Shown: piece by piece, positions 27,837-37,283 of the stretch
Layout of the letters: the number at the start of each line of letters is the position of its first letter
How positions within the stretch are numbered: position 1 is the stretch's first letter
NCBI RefSeq assembly: GCF_000739575.1
Contig: NZ_BBJO01000003.1
Span: forward strand, 183,113-247,112
Direction of reading: 5' to 3'
DNA length: 64,000 nucleotides
DNA from: Halobellus rufus
Lineage (GTDB): Archaea; Halobacteriota; Halobacteria; Halobacteriales; Haloferacaceae
Program-made: the position numbers and the translations under genes
Notes under the pieces: generated by a model
Told to the model about the DNA's origin: nothing
Databases searched by the model: none
What the model saw: the letters and a program-made list of their open reading frames with translations, nothing else

Positions 27837-28145
27837 TCAGTCTTCGAGGACGATCTCGATGCTGACGTCGTTCGGCACCTGAATCCGCATCAGCTGCCGG
27901 AGCGCGCGTTCGTCGGCGTCGATGTCGATGAGACGCTTGTGGACGCGCATCTCCCAGTGCTCCCAGGTGGCCGTCCCCTCTCCGTCGGGGGACTTCCGTG
28001 CGGGCACTTCGAGCGTCTTCGTCGGCAGCGGGATCGGCCCGCTGAGGTTGACCCCCGTCTTGTTCGCGATCTCGCGAACGTCGTCGCAGATGTCGTCGAG
28101 GTCGTCCGGGCTCGTGCCGGCGAGACGGACGCGTGCCTGCTGCAT
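27837..28145 (-). CDS. rpsJ: 30S ribosomal protein S10
   Basis: A 102-residue S10 protein of the small-subunit head. It has the typical [17 protein letters not shown] loop, [12 protein letters not shown] and the closing VSIEIVLED. Its ATG begins directly after the aEF1A stop with no spacer, so it is translationally linked to that gene. This is the last gene of the archaeal 'str' group in this window. Haloarchaeal acidity is evident. Confidence 0.97.
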   Translation of the reverse strand: MQQARVRLAGTSPDDLDDICDDVREIANKTGVNLSGPIPLPTKTLEVPARKSPDGEGTATWEHWEMRVHKRLIDIDADERALRQLMRIQVPNDVSIEIVLED

Positions 28146-29411
28146 CTATCGCTCGTTGACCTCGAGGACCTTCCCGGCCGCGATGGTCTGACCCATGTCG
28201 CGGACTGCGAAGGACCCGAGTTCGGGAATGTCGCCCGACGGCTCGATGCTGAGCGGCTTCTGCGGGCGCACGGTGACGACCGCGGCGTCGCCGGACTGGA
28301 TGAAGTCGGGGTTCTCCTCGGCGACCTCACCCGAGGCGGGGTCGAGCTTCTGATCGATCGACTCGATCGTACAGGCGACCTGCGCCGTGTGGGCGTGGAA
28401 GACCGGCGTGTAACCCGCGGTGATGACCGAGGGGTGCTGCATCACGACGATCTGCGCTTTGAACGTCTCGGCGACCGACGGCGGGTCGTCGGCGGGGCCA
28501 CAGACGTCACCGCGGCGGATGTCGTCCTTGCCGATGCCGCGGACGTTGAACCCGACGTTGTCACCGGGGCCGGCCTGCGGCACTTCCTCGTGGTGCATCT
28601 CGACGGTCTTGACCTCGCCGCCGACGTCCGACGGCTGGAAGGAGACGTTGTCGCCGGGGCTGATCGTACCCGTCTCGACACGTCCGACCGGGACCGTCCC
28701 GATGCCGGAGATCGTGTAGACGTCCTGAATCGGCAGGCGCAGCGGCGCGTCCGTCGGCGGCTGCGGTTCCGGCAGGCCGTTGAGCGCTTCGAGCAGGGTC
28801 GGTCCGTCGTACCACGACGTGTTCTCGGACGCGTCGGCGACGTTGTCGCCCTCGAAGGCCGAGATCGGGATGTACAGCGCGTCGTCGGAGTTGAACTGAA
28901 CCTGCTTGAGGAGCTGGTTGACCTCCTCTTTGACCTCGTTGTAGGAGTCCTCGCTGTAGTCGACGAGGTCCATCTTGTTCACGCCGATGATGAGCTCGTT
29001 GATGCCGAGCGTGCGGGCGAGGAAGACGTGCTCGCGGGTCTGCGGCGCGACACCGTCGTCGGCGGCGACGACGAGGACCGCGTTGTCAGCCTGCGAGGCA
29101 CCCGTGATCATGTTCTTGACGAAGTCACGGTGGCCCGGACAGTCGACGATGGTGAAGTAGTACTCGTCGGTGTCGAACTCTTGGTGGGCGATGTCGATGG
29201 TGACGCCTCGCTCGCGCTCTTCGGCGAGGTTGTCCATGACGTAGGCGAACTCGAAGCCGCCCTTGCCCTTCTCTTCGGCTTCCTCTCGGTGCTGCTCGAT
29301 TACGTGCTCGGGGACGGACCCTGTCTCGAACAGGAGTCGCCCGACCAGCGTACTTTTTCCGTGGTCGACGTGGCCGATAATGGCCAAGTTCTGGTGCGGT
29401 TTGTCACTCAT
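28146..29411 (-). CDS. tuf: Translation elongation factor aEF1A (EF-Tu)
   Basis: A 421-residue GTPase that brings aminoacyl-tRNA to the ribosome. G motifs are GHVDHGKS (residues 13-20), DCPGH, NKMD and SAF, followed by the two beta-barrel domains. The start is the ATG at 29411 ([10 protein letters not shown]); an in-frame ATG four codons upstream is less typical of the family. Its own promoter appears at 29465-29472, with a leader of about 30 bases. It is directly followed by rpsJ. Confidence 0.97.
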   Translation of the reverse strand: MSDKPHQNLAIIGHVDHGKSTLVGRLLFETGSVPEHVIEQHREEAEEKGKGGFEFAYVMDNLAEERERGVTIDIAHQEFDTDEYYFTIVDCPGHRDFVKNMITGASQADNAVLVVAADDGVAPQTREHVFLARTLGINELIIGVNKMDLVDYSEDSYNEVKEEVNQLLKQVQFNSDDALYIPISAFEGDNVADASENTSWYDGPTLLEALNGLPEPQPPTDAPLRLPIQDVYTISGIGTVPVGRVETGTISPGDNVSFQPSDVGGEVKTVEMHHEEVPQAGPGDNVGFNVRGIGKDDIRRGDVCGPADDPPSVAETFKAQIVVMQHPSVITAGYTPVFHAHTAQVACTIESIDQKLDPASGEVAEENPDFIQSGDAAVVTVRPQKPLSIEPSGDIPELGSFAVRDMGQTIAAGKVLEVNER

Positions 29412-29464
29412 AGTGTGGGTCACGCGCTAAGGCGCTCTGTACCGGCTTCTTTGGCCAGAAAGCC

Positions 29465-29472
29465 CTAAAACC
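29465..29472 (-). promoter_or_regulatory. TATA-like box of the aEF1A gene
   Basis: The minus strand reads GGTTTTAG, preceded by CGAAAT that resembles a BRE. It is centred about 57 bases before the ATG and predicts a leader of about 30 bases. Confidence 0.45.
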
Positions 29473-29476
29473 ATTT

Positions 29477-29509
29477 CGATACGTAGACGGCCGAAACGCC
29501 GTCGTATCG
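29477..29509. repeat. Bulged inverted repeat between hom and aEF1A
   Basis: CGATAC-GTA-GACGGC (29477-29491) pairs with GCCGTCGTATCG (29498-29509) through 12 bp with a 3-base bulge and a 6-base loop. It lies after the hom stop (29600) and immediately upstream of the aEF1A TATA box. It may end hom transcription or act as an operator for aEF1A. Confidence 0.4.
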
Positions 29510-29599
29510 CGGTTTGTGGCACCATCTACCACAGTCAGAGCGGGAGTAGCGACATCGAAACAGCACGCAATCGACGGCAAAAACGACGTCCCACTCGCG

Positions 29600-30559
29600 C
29601 TAATCGAGGCGTCCCACGTCGCCGAGAACGGCCGAGGCCGTCTCAGGACCGCCCGCGCCGCGACCGCTCAGGTTCAACTGCCCCGCGTTCGTCGTCTCCA
29701 ACTGCGCGATGTTGCGCGTGCCGGTCACCGCGAGCGCGGCGTTCTGCGGAACGAGTCGCGGCCCGACCCGAATCCCCTCGCGGGTCGCTTCGCCGACGAG
29801 TCTGATCGTCCGCCCGTCCTCCGCCGCGAGTTCGAGCGCGCTCCCGGGCACGTTCGTGATCCCCTCGACGTCCGCGTCCGAGAGCGTGAACTCCCGCTCG
29901 CCCTCCGAGAGCACGTTCGCGAGGATCACGCACTTCAGCGCGGCGTCGGTCCCCTCGACGTCGAACGTCGGGTCCGCCTCGGCGACGCCGAGGTCCTGCG
30001 CCTCCGCGAGCACGTGCTCGTAGTCGATCCCCTCCGCGGCCATCCGCGAGAGGATGAAGTTCGCCGTCCCGTTGAGCACGCCGCGGGCGGCGGTCACGTG
30101 CGAGGGCGAGAGGTCCTCGACCGTCGAGATGATCGGGATCGCGCCGCCGACGGTCGCCTCGAAGCGCACTTCGCCGGCGCTCTCGCGCTCCAGCGCGCGG
30201 ACGTCGCCGTAGCGTTCCGCGACCGGTCCCTTGTTCGCGAGGACGACGTGTCGGTCGCGCTCCAGTGCCGCTTCGAGGTGCGAGAACCCCGGTTCGGCGT
30301 CGCCGAGCGTCGTCGGCGTCGCCTCGACGAGCACGTCGTAATCCGCTTCGAGCGCCGCGTCGGGGTCGTCGTCGCCGACGGTCCCCGCCGATTGCTTCCG
30401 TTCGAGCGTCGCCGCGGCGTCGATGCCGTCGGCGTCGACGACCGCCGAGGAGGAGTCCGCGAACGCGACGACCTCGTGGCCGTACTCGGCGGCGAGGTCG
30501 ACGACGGAACTGCCGACTGCGCCCGCGCCGAGGACCGCGAGTCGCTTCCCGTCGCTCAT
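29600..30559 (-). CDS. hom: Homoserine dehydrogenase
   Basis: A 319-residue enzyme that reduces aspartate semialdehyde to homoserine on the way to threonine and methionine. The NAD(P)-binding motif GAGAVGSSV is at the N-terminus. The catalytic domain contains ANKGPVA, VGGAIPIIST and GVLNGTANFILSRM. No ACT domain is fused; instead a separate ACT protein gene overlaps upstream by ATGA, which suggests allosteric control by a partner subunit. Confidence 0.93.
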   Translation of the reverse strand: MSDGKRLAVLGAGAVGSSVVDLAAEYGHEVVAFADSSSAVVDADGIDAAATLERKQSAGTVGDDDPDAALEADYDVLVEATPTTLGDAEPGFSHLEAALERDRHVVLANKGPVAERYGDVRALERESAGEVRFEATVGGAIPIISTVEDLSPSHVTAARGVLNGTANFILSRMAAEGIDYEHVLAEAQDLGVAEADPTFDVEGTDAALKCVILANVLSEGEREFTLSDADVEGITNVPGSALELAAEDGRTIRLVGEATREGIRVGPRLVPQNAALAVTGTRNIAQLETTNAGQLNLSGRGAGGPETASAVLGDVGRLD

Positions 30560-31164
30560 AGCGCACCTCCCGCGAGCGGTTCCACGACGTGGAGTTCTTT
30601 CTCCGAAGCGATCTCGCGGACGAGTTCCAGCGCCGCGGCCGTCTCGCCCGAGCGGGTCGCGATCCGGAGGCGCGCGCTCGACGTGTCGTTTCGACCCTCG
30701 GGCGCGTTCAGCGAGAAGTCCGCGATCGACGTCGCGGGGTTCTCCTCGACGCGTCGGAGCGTATCCGAGAGGTCGGTGTCGACGAGGTGGCCGACCAGGA
30801 GCACGACGACCTCCTCGGCGTAGTGTTCCGCGCCCGCCTGCACGACGTTGACGCCGCCCTCACGGAGCGCGTCGACGATCGCCTCGAACCGGTCCGGCGT
30901 GGCCTCGACGTCGACCTCGACTGGGATCCGTCCCCGCGGGGTGACGTTCCCGCGCTCGTGGAAGATCGACAGGAGGTTCCCGCCGTTCTCCGAGATCGGT
31001 TCGAGCGCGGCGAGCAGCTGCCCCGGTTCGTCCGCGAGTTCGAGGCGGATTGTGTGCGGCTGGGGGTCGCGCTCGGCGTCGTCGATGTCGCCGCGGGAGC
31101 GCGAGGACTGGGCGGAGTCCGCTTCTCGCTCCGTCTCGGAGTCAGAGCCGAGTGCGGGCGTCAC
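30556..31164 (-). CDS. ACT-domain amino-acid-binding protein
   Basis: A 202-residue protein with an acidic, probably disordered N-terminus (about 35 residues) and ACT-type regulatory domains beginning HTIRLELADEPGQLL and followed by GGNLLSIFHERG. ACT domains bind amino acids and control biosynthetic enzymes. The four-base overlap with hom strongly suggests that it regulates homoserine dehydrogenase. The start is GTG 31164; a stop codon closes the frame just upstream. The nearest TATA box is about 147 bases before this start, leaving a long leader with a candidate small ORF. Confidence 0.85.
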   Translation of the reverse strand: MTPALGSDSETEREADSAQSSRSRGDIDDAERDPQPHTIRLELADEPGQLLAALEPISENGGNLLSIFHERGNVTPRGRIPVEVDVEATPDRFEAIVDALREGGVNVVQAGAEHYAEEVVVLLVGHLVDTDLSDTLRRVEENPATSIADFSLNAPEGRNDTSSARLRIATRSGETAAALELVREIASEKELHVVEPLAGGAL

Positions 31165-31283
31165 AGACAGGTCACTCCCGCGCAGTTCGGTACCTCACGA
31201 CCCGATTCTGCCCTCGCGGCGGCGACCCGTGGGTCGGTTCCGCCCGACCGAGAGCGAGACCGCGAGATCGATTTCGTACACAT
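31161..31283 (-). CDS. Candidate 40-codon upstream ORF in the ACT-hom leader
   Basis: An ATG at 31283 lies 28 bases after a good TATA box, exactly the leaderless spacing. It opens a 40-codon frame whose TGA overlaps the ACT gene's start as GTGA (31161-31164). The peptide is Ser/Arg-rich and not acidic, unlike normal haloarchaeal proteins, so it could be a leader whose translation matters rather than its product. It has no run of threonine or methionine codons. This is a hypothesis based on spacing and overlap. Confidence 0.3.
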   Translation of the reverse strand: MCTKSISRSRSRSGGTDPRVAAARAESGREVPNCAGVTCL

Positions 31284-31307
31284 ACTCCAACGTCAACTCC
31301 CGGACCG

Positions 31308-31314
31308 ATATAAG
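31308..31314 (-). promoter_or_regulatory. TATA box of the ACT-hom operon
   Basis: The minus strand reads GGCTTATATCGG, a strong haloarchaeal TATA box. It predicts transcription start near 31285 and a leader of about 120 bases before the ACT gene. Confidence 0.5.
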
Positions 31315-31392
31315 CCTTCGTCGATGGCACGCGTTGCCGAGGGCGAAAGACGCACGCGTCGTCAGCGGGAGAGACGGCAGAGAAATCTCGAC

Positions 31393-32517
31393 TCAGGTCC
31401 GCGGAATCGACAGCGTGACCGTCGTCGACGACGCCCCCTCCGAGAACGACAGCGAGCCGCGGTGCGTGTCCGCGACGGTCTCCGCGACCCACAGCCCCAG
31501 CCCGCTCCCGTGAGTGAGCTGGGTGATGTCGGCGTCGCCGACGACGACGTCCCGCTCGTGGTCCGGAATCCCGCCGCCGTGGTCGGTGACGGAGAGTTCG
31601 ACCGCCTCCGGGAGCACGCGAACGGACGCCTCTACTGGCGGTTCGCCGTGTTCGGCTGCGTTTTCGAGCAGTTCGTTCAGCGCCGTCCGGAGGCCCCCGC
31701 TGGCGCGAACGGTCGCGTCGATCCGGTCCGGCGCGTCGAAGTCGAACTCGACGTCGGGATACCGATCCCGGGCGTGCTCGATGGCCGCCCCGAACACGTC
31801 GACGGGGTCCGTCGGCTCGAACTCGTCGGGGGCGCGGTCGCGCTCGCGCGTGATCGTCTTCGCGCCCTCCGCGAGGCTGCCGACGGTGTCGGCGCTGCGT
31901 TTCAGCACGGCGGCCGAGCGTCGGATCTGCTCCGCGTCGGGGACGCCTGCGACGATGTCCGCGTGCCCCGCGAGCACCTGCGCCTCGTTGCGGAGGTTGT
32001 GTCGGAGCACGCGATTCAACACCGCCGTCCGTCGCCGCTCGCGTGCGAGCTGCTCCGCGCGGACCCGCCGAGCGTCGTAGACCCCGATGATGACGTGCGC
32101 GGCCGCGCCGATCGCCAGCAGGTTGCCGACCGTGAACATCGAGGGTGCGATCCCGCCGGAGAGGCGGTTCTGCGCGACGGCGTGCGCGAACATCACGCCC
32201 CCCAAGACGACGACGCCGAGGACGTTCCAGACCGCGATCCGGACGGTGTTCCTGTCGCTGAATCCGCTGGTGTACAGCAGGCCGCCGACGGCGACGAGTC
32301 CGACCGAGACGACCGCACCGAGGAGTCCGAGCACGACCGCGAACGTCCCGCCGCCGTCGAGCAGGGGAAAGAGGTTCGGCACCAACAGCACGAGGCCCGT
32401 CAGCGACACGACACCGCTGGCGAGGAGACGGGCGATCGATCCGCCGTGGGGGCGGACCGCCTCGGGCGGCGATCCGAAGCCGATCTGATCGAGAAGAGAG
32501 AGCAGTCGCGTTCGCAT
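31393..32517 (-). CDS. Membrane sensor histidine kinase
   Basis: A 374-residue protein. The first 150 residues contain about four hydrophobic segments with no recognisable extracellular sensor. The phospho-acceptor box is VLRHNLRNE, the usual haloarchaeal H-box, and the HATPase domain shows NELLENAAEH (N box), DHGGGIP (G1) and GSGLGLWV (G2). It should autophosphorylate on His and pass phosphate to a response regulator, but none is encoded nearby. It is downstream of aEF2 on the same strand with a 147-base gap and probably has its own promoter. Confidence 0.85.
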   Translation of the reverse strand: MRTRLLSLLDQIGFGSPPEAVRPHGGSIARLLASGVVSLTGLVLLVPNLFPLLDGGGTFAVVLGLLGAVVSVGLVAVGGLLYTSGFSDRNTVRIAVWNVLGVVVLGGVMFAHAVAQNRLSGGIAPSMFTVGNLLAIGAAAHVIIGVYDARRVRAEQLARERRRTAVLNRVLRHNLRNEAQVLAGHADIVAGVPDAEQIRRSAAVLKRSADTVGSLAEGAKTITRERDRAPDEFEPTDPVDVFGAAIEHARDRYPDVEFDFDAPDRIDATVRASGGLRTALNELLENAAEHGEPPVEASVRVLPEAVELSVTDHGGGIPDHERDVVVGDADITQLTHGSGLGLWVAETVADTHRGSLSFSEGASSTTVTLSIPRT

Positions 32518-32664
32518 AGGTGTCTGACTGGGCCGACCGTCGCTTGAAACTACTGGCCCCAGTATCGGAGGCGAGAACGACGAGCGACGGTCGCGAAAAG
32601 AGCCGAACCGCGAACCGGCGGGCCGACGGAGTCTGTGATCGATTCGGGGGAGGCGTCGACCGGA

Positions 32665-34854
32665 TTAGAACTGGTCGACGGAGCTCGGGAGTTCGAGCTT
32701 CATTCCCTTGCGCTCGCGGATCTCCATGATCTTCTCGCGCTGGAGGTTGTCCGAGAGCACGCGGAATCCGGCGTTCTCGGTGTTCCACGAGGCGCGGCCT
32801 TCCGTGGCCGAGCGGATGTCCGAGGAGAACCCGATCATCTCTTCGACGGGCGCGATGCCCTCGATGACCATCAGGTCACCTTCCTGGAACATATCGTCGA
32901 CGCGACCGCGGCGACCCTGGATCTCGCCGGACGCCGATCCCATGTGCTCGGAGGGAACGTCGATGCGGACGTTCTGGATCGGTTCGAGCAGCTTGATGTC
33001 GGCGTCGATCAGCGAGCGGTGGACCGCGTCCCGAACGGCGGGAATGACCTGCGCGGGACCGCGGTGGATGGTGTCCTCGTGGAGCTTCGCGTCGTGGAGT
33101 CGCAGCAGCGCGCCCTGCACGGGCTCGTTGGCCAGCGGACCGTCGTCGAGCGCCTCTTCGAGGCCCTCGATGACGAGCTCCATCGTCTCGTTGAGGTGCT
33201 GGATACCCTTCGTGTCGTCGATGAGGATGTTGGTGCCGTGGATGTGCTCGACCTCCTGGGAGGTGTCTTTGTCCATCCCGGCCTCCTGCAGCGCCTCGCG
33301 GCGCTCCAGTTCGGGCATGTCCATCGAGACCTCGCCGAGCTTGATCGCGTCGACGATGTCCTCCGAGAGGGGTTCGACGGTGATGTAGAACTTGTTGTGG
33401 CGGTTCGGGGAGACGCCCTCAACCTCGCGGGACTGCTTCTGAGGAGCCTCGCGGTAGACGACGATCGGCTCACCGGTCTGGACCGGGATGCCCTGGTTCT
33501 TCTGGATTCGCTGGGTGATGACCTCGAGGTGCAGCTCGCCCTGCCCGCTGATGAGGTGCTCGCCGGTGTCCTCGTTGATCTCCACCCTGATGGTCGGGTC
33601 CTCCTTCGCGACCTGCTGGAGCGTCTCGATGAGCTTCGGCAGGTCGTCCATGTTCTCCGCCTCGACGGACTTCGTGATGACCGGCTCGGAGATGTGCTCG
33701 ATCGACTCGAACGGCGTCATCTCCACGGAGGAGACGGTCGAACCGGCGATGGCGTCGCGCAGTCCGGTCACGGCCGCGATGTTCCCGGCGGGGACGCCGC
33801 GGTCGAGCTCCTCGCGCTCGCCGCCCATGAAGATCCCGACCGACTGAACGCGGTTCTTCCCGGCGGTCCCGGAGACGTACAGTTCCTGACCCTGCTTGAT
33901 CGTCCCGCTGAACAGCCGTCCGGTGGCGATCTCGCCGGCGTGGGGGTCCATCGAGATGTCGGTCACCATGAAGACGACCTCGCCGTCGTCGTCGACCTCG
34001 CGCATCTGGCGCGCGAGTTCGGACTCGTCGTCACCGCGCCAGACGCGCGGGATACGGCGGGGCTGGGCGTCGAGCGGGTTCGGGAAGTGCTCGGCGACCA
34101 TATCGAGCACGACGTCCGAAAGCGGCGTCTGCTCGTGGAGTTCGAGGCGCTGGTCGTTGCGCTCCATCTCGATGATCTCGGGGAAGCCGATGCCCGTACG
34201 GACCATCGACGGGGCGGAGACGCCCCACTTGTACAGCGCCGAGCCGAACGCGACGGTGCCGTCCTCGACGGAGACCGTCCAGTCGTCGATGTCGTCTCGG
34301 TCCTCGGTCATCCCGCGGATGAGTTCGTTGACGTCGCCGATGACGTCCATCAGTCGCTCCTGCATCTCCTCGGGGCCCTCCTGGAGCTCCGAGATGAGGC
34401 GGTCGACCTTGTTGATGAACAGCGCGGGCTTGACGCCCTCTCGCAGCGCCTGCCGAACGACCGTCTCGGTCTGCGGCATCGCGCCCTCGACGGCGTCGAC
34501 GACGACGAGCGCCCCGTCGACCGCGCGCATCGCACGCGTCACGTCGCCACCGAAGTCGACGTGGCCGGGCGTGTCGATGAGGTTGATGAGGTGGTTGTTG
34601 CCCTCGTACTCGTGGGTCATCGAAACGTTCGCCGCGTCGATGGTGATCCCACGTTCCTGCTCGTCCTCTTCGGTGTCCATCATCAGACGGGTCGCCTCGC
34701 CCTCGTCGGCGATCATTCCCGCCCCCGCGAGGAGGTTGTCCGTCAGCGTCGTCTTCCCGTGGTCGACGTGAGCCGCGATGGCGATGTTCCGGATCTGCTC
34801 CGGTTTGTCCATCAGTTGCTCACACTCTTGTACGATCTTCTTTCGTCGGCCCAT
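32665..34854 (-). CDS. fusA: Translation elongation factor aEF2
   Basis: A 729-residue GTPase that drives ribosomal translocation. It has AHVDHGKT (G1), DTPGH (G3) and NKVD (G4). The diphthamide loop [13 protein letters not shown] carries His597, the residue modified to diphthamide in archaea and eukaryotes. The start at ATG 34854 (MGRRKK) was chosen over a longer frame that runs into the promoter. A TATA-like TTTTGA on the minus strand at 34882-34888 is about 30 bases upstream. The gene is divergent from a DUF5781-like gene. Confidence 0.97.
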   Translation of the reverse strand: MGRRKKIVQECEQLMDKPEQIRNIAIAAHVDHGKTTLTDNLLAGAGMIADEGEATRLMMDTEEDEQERGITIDAANVSMTHEYEGNNHLINLIDTPGHVDFGGDVTRAMRAVDGALVVVDAVEGAMPQTETVVRQALREGVKPALFINKVDRLISELQEGPEEMQERLMDVIGDVNELIRGMTEDRDDIDDWTVSVEDGTVAFGSALYKWGVSAPSMVRTGIGFPEIIEMERNDQRLELHEQTPLSDVVLDMVAEHFPNPLDAQPRRIPRVWRGDDESELARQMREVDDDGEVVFMVTDISMDPHAGEIATGRLFSGTIKQGQELYVSGTAGKNRVQSVGIFMGGEREELDRGVPAGNIAAVTGLRDAIAGSTVSSVEMTPFESIEHISEPVITKSVEAENMDDLPKLIETLQQVAKEDPTIRVEINEDTGEHLISGQGELHLEVITQRIQKNQGIPVQTGEPIVVYREAPQKQSREVEGVSPNRHNKFYITVEPLSEDIVDAIKLGEVSMDMPELERREALQEAGMDKDTSQEVEHIHGTNILIDDTKGIQHLNETMELVIEGLEEALDDGPLANEPVQGALLRLHDAKLHEDTIHRGPAQVIPAVRDAVHRSLIDADIKLLEPIQNVRIDVPSEHMGSASGEIQGRRGRVDDMFQEGDLMVIEGIAPVEEMIGFSSDIRSATEGRASWNTENAGFRVLSDNLQREKIMEIRERKGMKLELPSSVDQF

Positions 34855-35040
34855 TATACGAGCCAGTACCGGCAGGAGGGTCAAAAGGGTAGTGTTTTGT
34901 CGGTGGCGAAATCGCCGGATACGGCCGTCGCTGGACAGGTATGACTCAGATTACCACGCGAGCGGTGACAACACCGGTTGCGCCGACGGAGTGCTCCCAC
35001 CGGTGGCGAAAACCGCTCGGTTTGCCCGGCTTCGCCCACT

Positions 35041-35064
35041 CGATCGCACGCTGTCGTGCGATCG
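35041..35064. repeat. Perfect 10-bp hairpin between aEF2 and DUF5781-like gene
   Basis: CGATCGCACG (35041-35050) and CGTGCGATCG (35055-35064) are exact reverse complements separated by CTGT. The flanks can add a wobble and a C-G pair. The 299-base divergent intergenic region holds the aEF2 promoter near 34885 and the start of the plus-strand gene at 35154. I see no gene in it. The hairpin could be an operator or a 5'-leader structure of the plus-strand mRNA. Confidence 0.5.
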
Positions 35065-35153
35065 GGCGAACTATCGGCCACAAACGGAAGTCGCACGCCG
35101 TCGTCGCGCTCGGGGTAAGAGTCTTGGTCGGCCGATCCGTGCGAATAGTACGC

Positions 35154-35921
35154 ATGGACGTACGAGTACGCGGCGACGTTCCTGCCGGGCCGTTTCTCGG
35201 CGCGGCCGACCTCTTCGAGACCGAGTGCGACCTCGAACTTCCGGTGTACGTCGACGTTCGGACGGACCCAGACGAGCGGACGTGGGCGGCCCACTACGAG
35301 GACTATCACGTCCTGAACATCTCCCGGCAGGCGGCGACGAGCGCGATGGCCCGCGAGCTGATCGTCCACGAACTCGCGCACATGGCCCGTAACGAGGAGG
35401 GACACGTCTCTCACCACCTCAAGACCGAGGAGGCGCTCTTTCTCGCGCTCTCGGGTGAGTCGGTCGAACGGCGGAAGGTCGCGCACTGCTATCAGATCGC
35501 GAACCACATGAAGGACATCTACGCCGACGACATCACCCTCGCGGTGACGCCGCCCGCGAAGCTGATCTCCTTCCTCGAATCCGAACTCGCGCGGGCGGTC
35601 GCGACCCGCTCGGAGCCCTCGCCGTGGCCCGACTCGCGCCGCGTCACCGCCGGCTCCGACCCCGAGATCACGGCGGTCAACGCCGCCTTCGCGCTCGGGC
35701 TCGTCGAGCGGCACGACGTCGTCGACCGCAGTCACCGGCTCTACGATCTGGCGCACGCCGCCGCCGACGACGCGCCCGGCGTCGACCTCGACGCGTTCAA
35801 GCGACGCTTCCGGTCGCTCGGCGACGACCCCTCCGACAGCGAGTACCGGAAGGCGCTGGTCGACGCCACGCGAGCGTACGTCGTCGGCGACGCCGGCGGG
35901 GGCGACGTCGCCGCGGACTGA
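35154..35921 (+). CDS. DUF5781-like protein with HExxH motif
   Basis: A 255-residue soluble acidic protein. It contains HELAH at residues 72-76, inside a hydrophobic-helix context (RELIVHELAHMARN), the classic zinc-metallopeptidase signature. Further His and Glu residues follow at about 84-93 that could supply the third ligand. I recall the family as haloarchaeal DUF5781; no activity is known to me. It sits on the opposite strand between rpsG and aEF2, a position I recall as conserved in other haloarchaea. A peptidase role is inferred only from the motif. Confidence 0.7.
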   Translation: MDVRVRGDVPAGPFLGAADLFETECDLELPVYVDVRTDPDERTWAAHYEDYHVLNISRQAATSAMARELIVHELAHMARNEEGHVSHHLKTEEALFLALSGESVERRKVAHCYQIANHMKDIYADDITLAVTPPAKLISFLESELARAVATRSEPSPWPDSRRVTAGSDPEITAVNAAFALGLVERHDVVDRSHRLYDLAHAAADDAPGVDLDAFKRRFRSLGDDPSDSEYRKALVDATRAYVVGDAGGGDVAAD

Positions 35922-36051
35922 CCCGGAGCGGTGGCGGCGGGAGTCGAAACGGCACAGATCGCGCTCGAAGAAGCGGTCGCTCGTGACTACGAGACGCGAG
36001 AGAGTGGAGAGAAACGAGAAAAATCCGCGAGAGGAGAGCGTTGCGAACGGT

Positions 36052-36666
36052 CTACCGGGCCGCTTCCGCGACGCGCTCGGACTCTTCTTTCTGGCCGATG
36101 GCGTACGACTGGACGTCGTAGTCGGCCGCGCCGACGAGCACCTGCGCGAGCGCTTCAGCGGCGCTCTGGGGCTTCTTGTAGGAGCCGCGCTGGGTTCCCT
36201 CGGCGATGAACTTCAGGGCCTGGTCGACGCGGCGCTGCGGCGCGACGTCGACGGCCTGCGGGACGGAGATCCCGCCGTACTTCAGGCGGACGGTCTCCTC
36301 GCGCGGAGCGGCGTTCTCGACCGCGCGGACGAGCACCTGCACCGGGTTCTCCTCGGTGCGCTCGTGGACGGTCTCGAAGGCCTCCTTGACGATCTTCATC
36401 GTCTTCTGCTTGTGGCCCGTGTTCTCCTCGGTCTGCATCAGTCGGTTGACGAGCCGCTCGACGATGCTGAGCTCGGACTTCTGGAACTGCTTTCCGGCGT
36501 GACGGCCCATCGTGTGCGCGATGGGGGTCACGTTGATGTAGCGTTCCGTCGAGGGGTCCGCGTACTCGATCTCGGTGACGTCCCAGACGCCGAACAGCTG
36601 AGCGTTCGTCTCGGCCTCGTCGCTGTCTGCGGGGGCGTCGGGTTCGGGGGCTTCGCTTTCAGACAT
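36052..36666 (-). CDS. rpsG: 30S ribosomal protein S7
   Basis: A 204-residue S7 protein that nucleates the small-subunit head. The acidic N-terminal tail (about 25 residues) is a haloarchaeal feature. Core sequences GRHAGKQFQKSELSIVERLVN and KYGGISVPQAVDVAPQRR match the family. It starts one base after the rpsL stop codon, so the two genes are one operon. Confidence 0.97.
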   Translation of the reverse strand: MSESEAPEPDAPADSDEAETNAQLFGVWDVTEIEYADPSTERYINVTPIAHTMGRHAGKQFQKSELSIVERLVNRLMQTEENTGHKQKTMKIVKEAFETVHERTEENPVQVLVRAVENAAPREETVRLKYGGISVPQAVDVAPQRRVDQALKFIAEGTQRGSYKKPQSAAEALAQVLVGAADYDVQSYAIGQKEESERVAEAAR

Positions 36667-36667
36667 C

Positions 36668-37096
36668 TTAGCGCACCGGTTTCTCTGCGTTACCGCGGAC
36701 CAGTTCGATCATCGAGACGCCGTTGACCTTCTCGACCTTGTAGTTCACGCCGGAGAGGTCGCCCATCGCGCGACCCTTCGCGCCGCCGATCCCGGAGATC
36801 GTGACCTCGTCGTGCTCGTCGATGAAGGAGATCGCGCCGTCGCCGGGACAGAACGCCGTGACCTGCTTGCCGTTCTTGATGAGCTGCACTCGGACGCACT
36901 TTCGGATCGCCGAGTTGGGCTGTTTCGCTTCGATACCGACCTTCTCGAGGACGATCCCGCGACCCTGCGGGGCACCCTCGAGCGGGTCGGACTTTGCGCC
37001 GAGACCGCGCTCGCGTCGCGCGTACTCCGAGTCGGACCAGCGACGCTTCTGCCGGTCCTGCTTGAGTTTCCGCGCGGCGTATTTGCCGTTCGCCAT
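36668..37096 (-). CDS. rpsL: 30S ribosomal protein S12
   Basis: A 142-residue S12 protein of the decoding centre, with [13 protein letters not shown] near the middle and [20 protein letters not shown]. The start at ATG 37096 is supported by a TATA box 30 bases upstream, so this gene has its own promoter even though nusA and mscS precede it on the same strand. It is followed by rpsG after one base. Confidence 0.97.
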   Translation of the reverse strand: MANGKYAARKLKQDRQKRRWSDSEYARRERGLGAKSDPLEGAPQGRGIVLEKVGIEAKQPNSAIRKCVRVQLIKNGKQVTAFCPGDGAISFIDEHDEVTISGIGGAKGRAMGDLSGVNYKVEKVNGVSMIELVRGNAEKPVR

Positions 37097-37121
37097 AGTG
37101 ACCCGAATTTCCCCACGGAGC

Positions 37122-37130
37122 TACTTAAGC
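37122..37130 (-). promoter_or_regulatory. TATA box of rpsL-rpsG
   Basis: The minus strand reads GCTTAAGTA, centred 30 bases before the rpsL ATG. It predicts a leaderless mRNA independent of the upstream rpo-nusA transcript. Confidence 0.55.
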
Positions 37131-37283
37131 CTCCCTTTTCCGATCCGGCGAAACGGCCGCAGGTCCGATTAGCGACCCCTAAGGACGGATCTGAGGCCGT
37201 CGTTTCGATCTCGGATACGGGCGCTGGAGGAGGGAGAGGACCCGAACGGCGCTGAGAGGCGGTCGTTTCGCCGCGGCTGGAGC

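Noticed and set aside
27449..27865. Open frames on the plus strand across tRNA-Ala
   Set aside because: They translate the reverse of the tRNA (WTRGDLNPGP-type sequence), a well-known annotation artefact.
34901..35011. Direct repeat CGGTGGCGAAA exactly 100 bases apart
   Set aside because: Only 11 bp and the flanks do not match; not enough to call an element.
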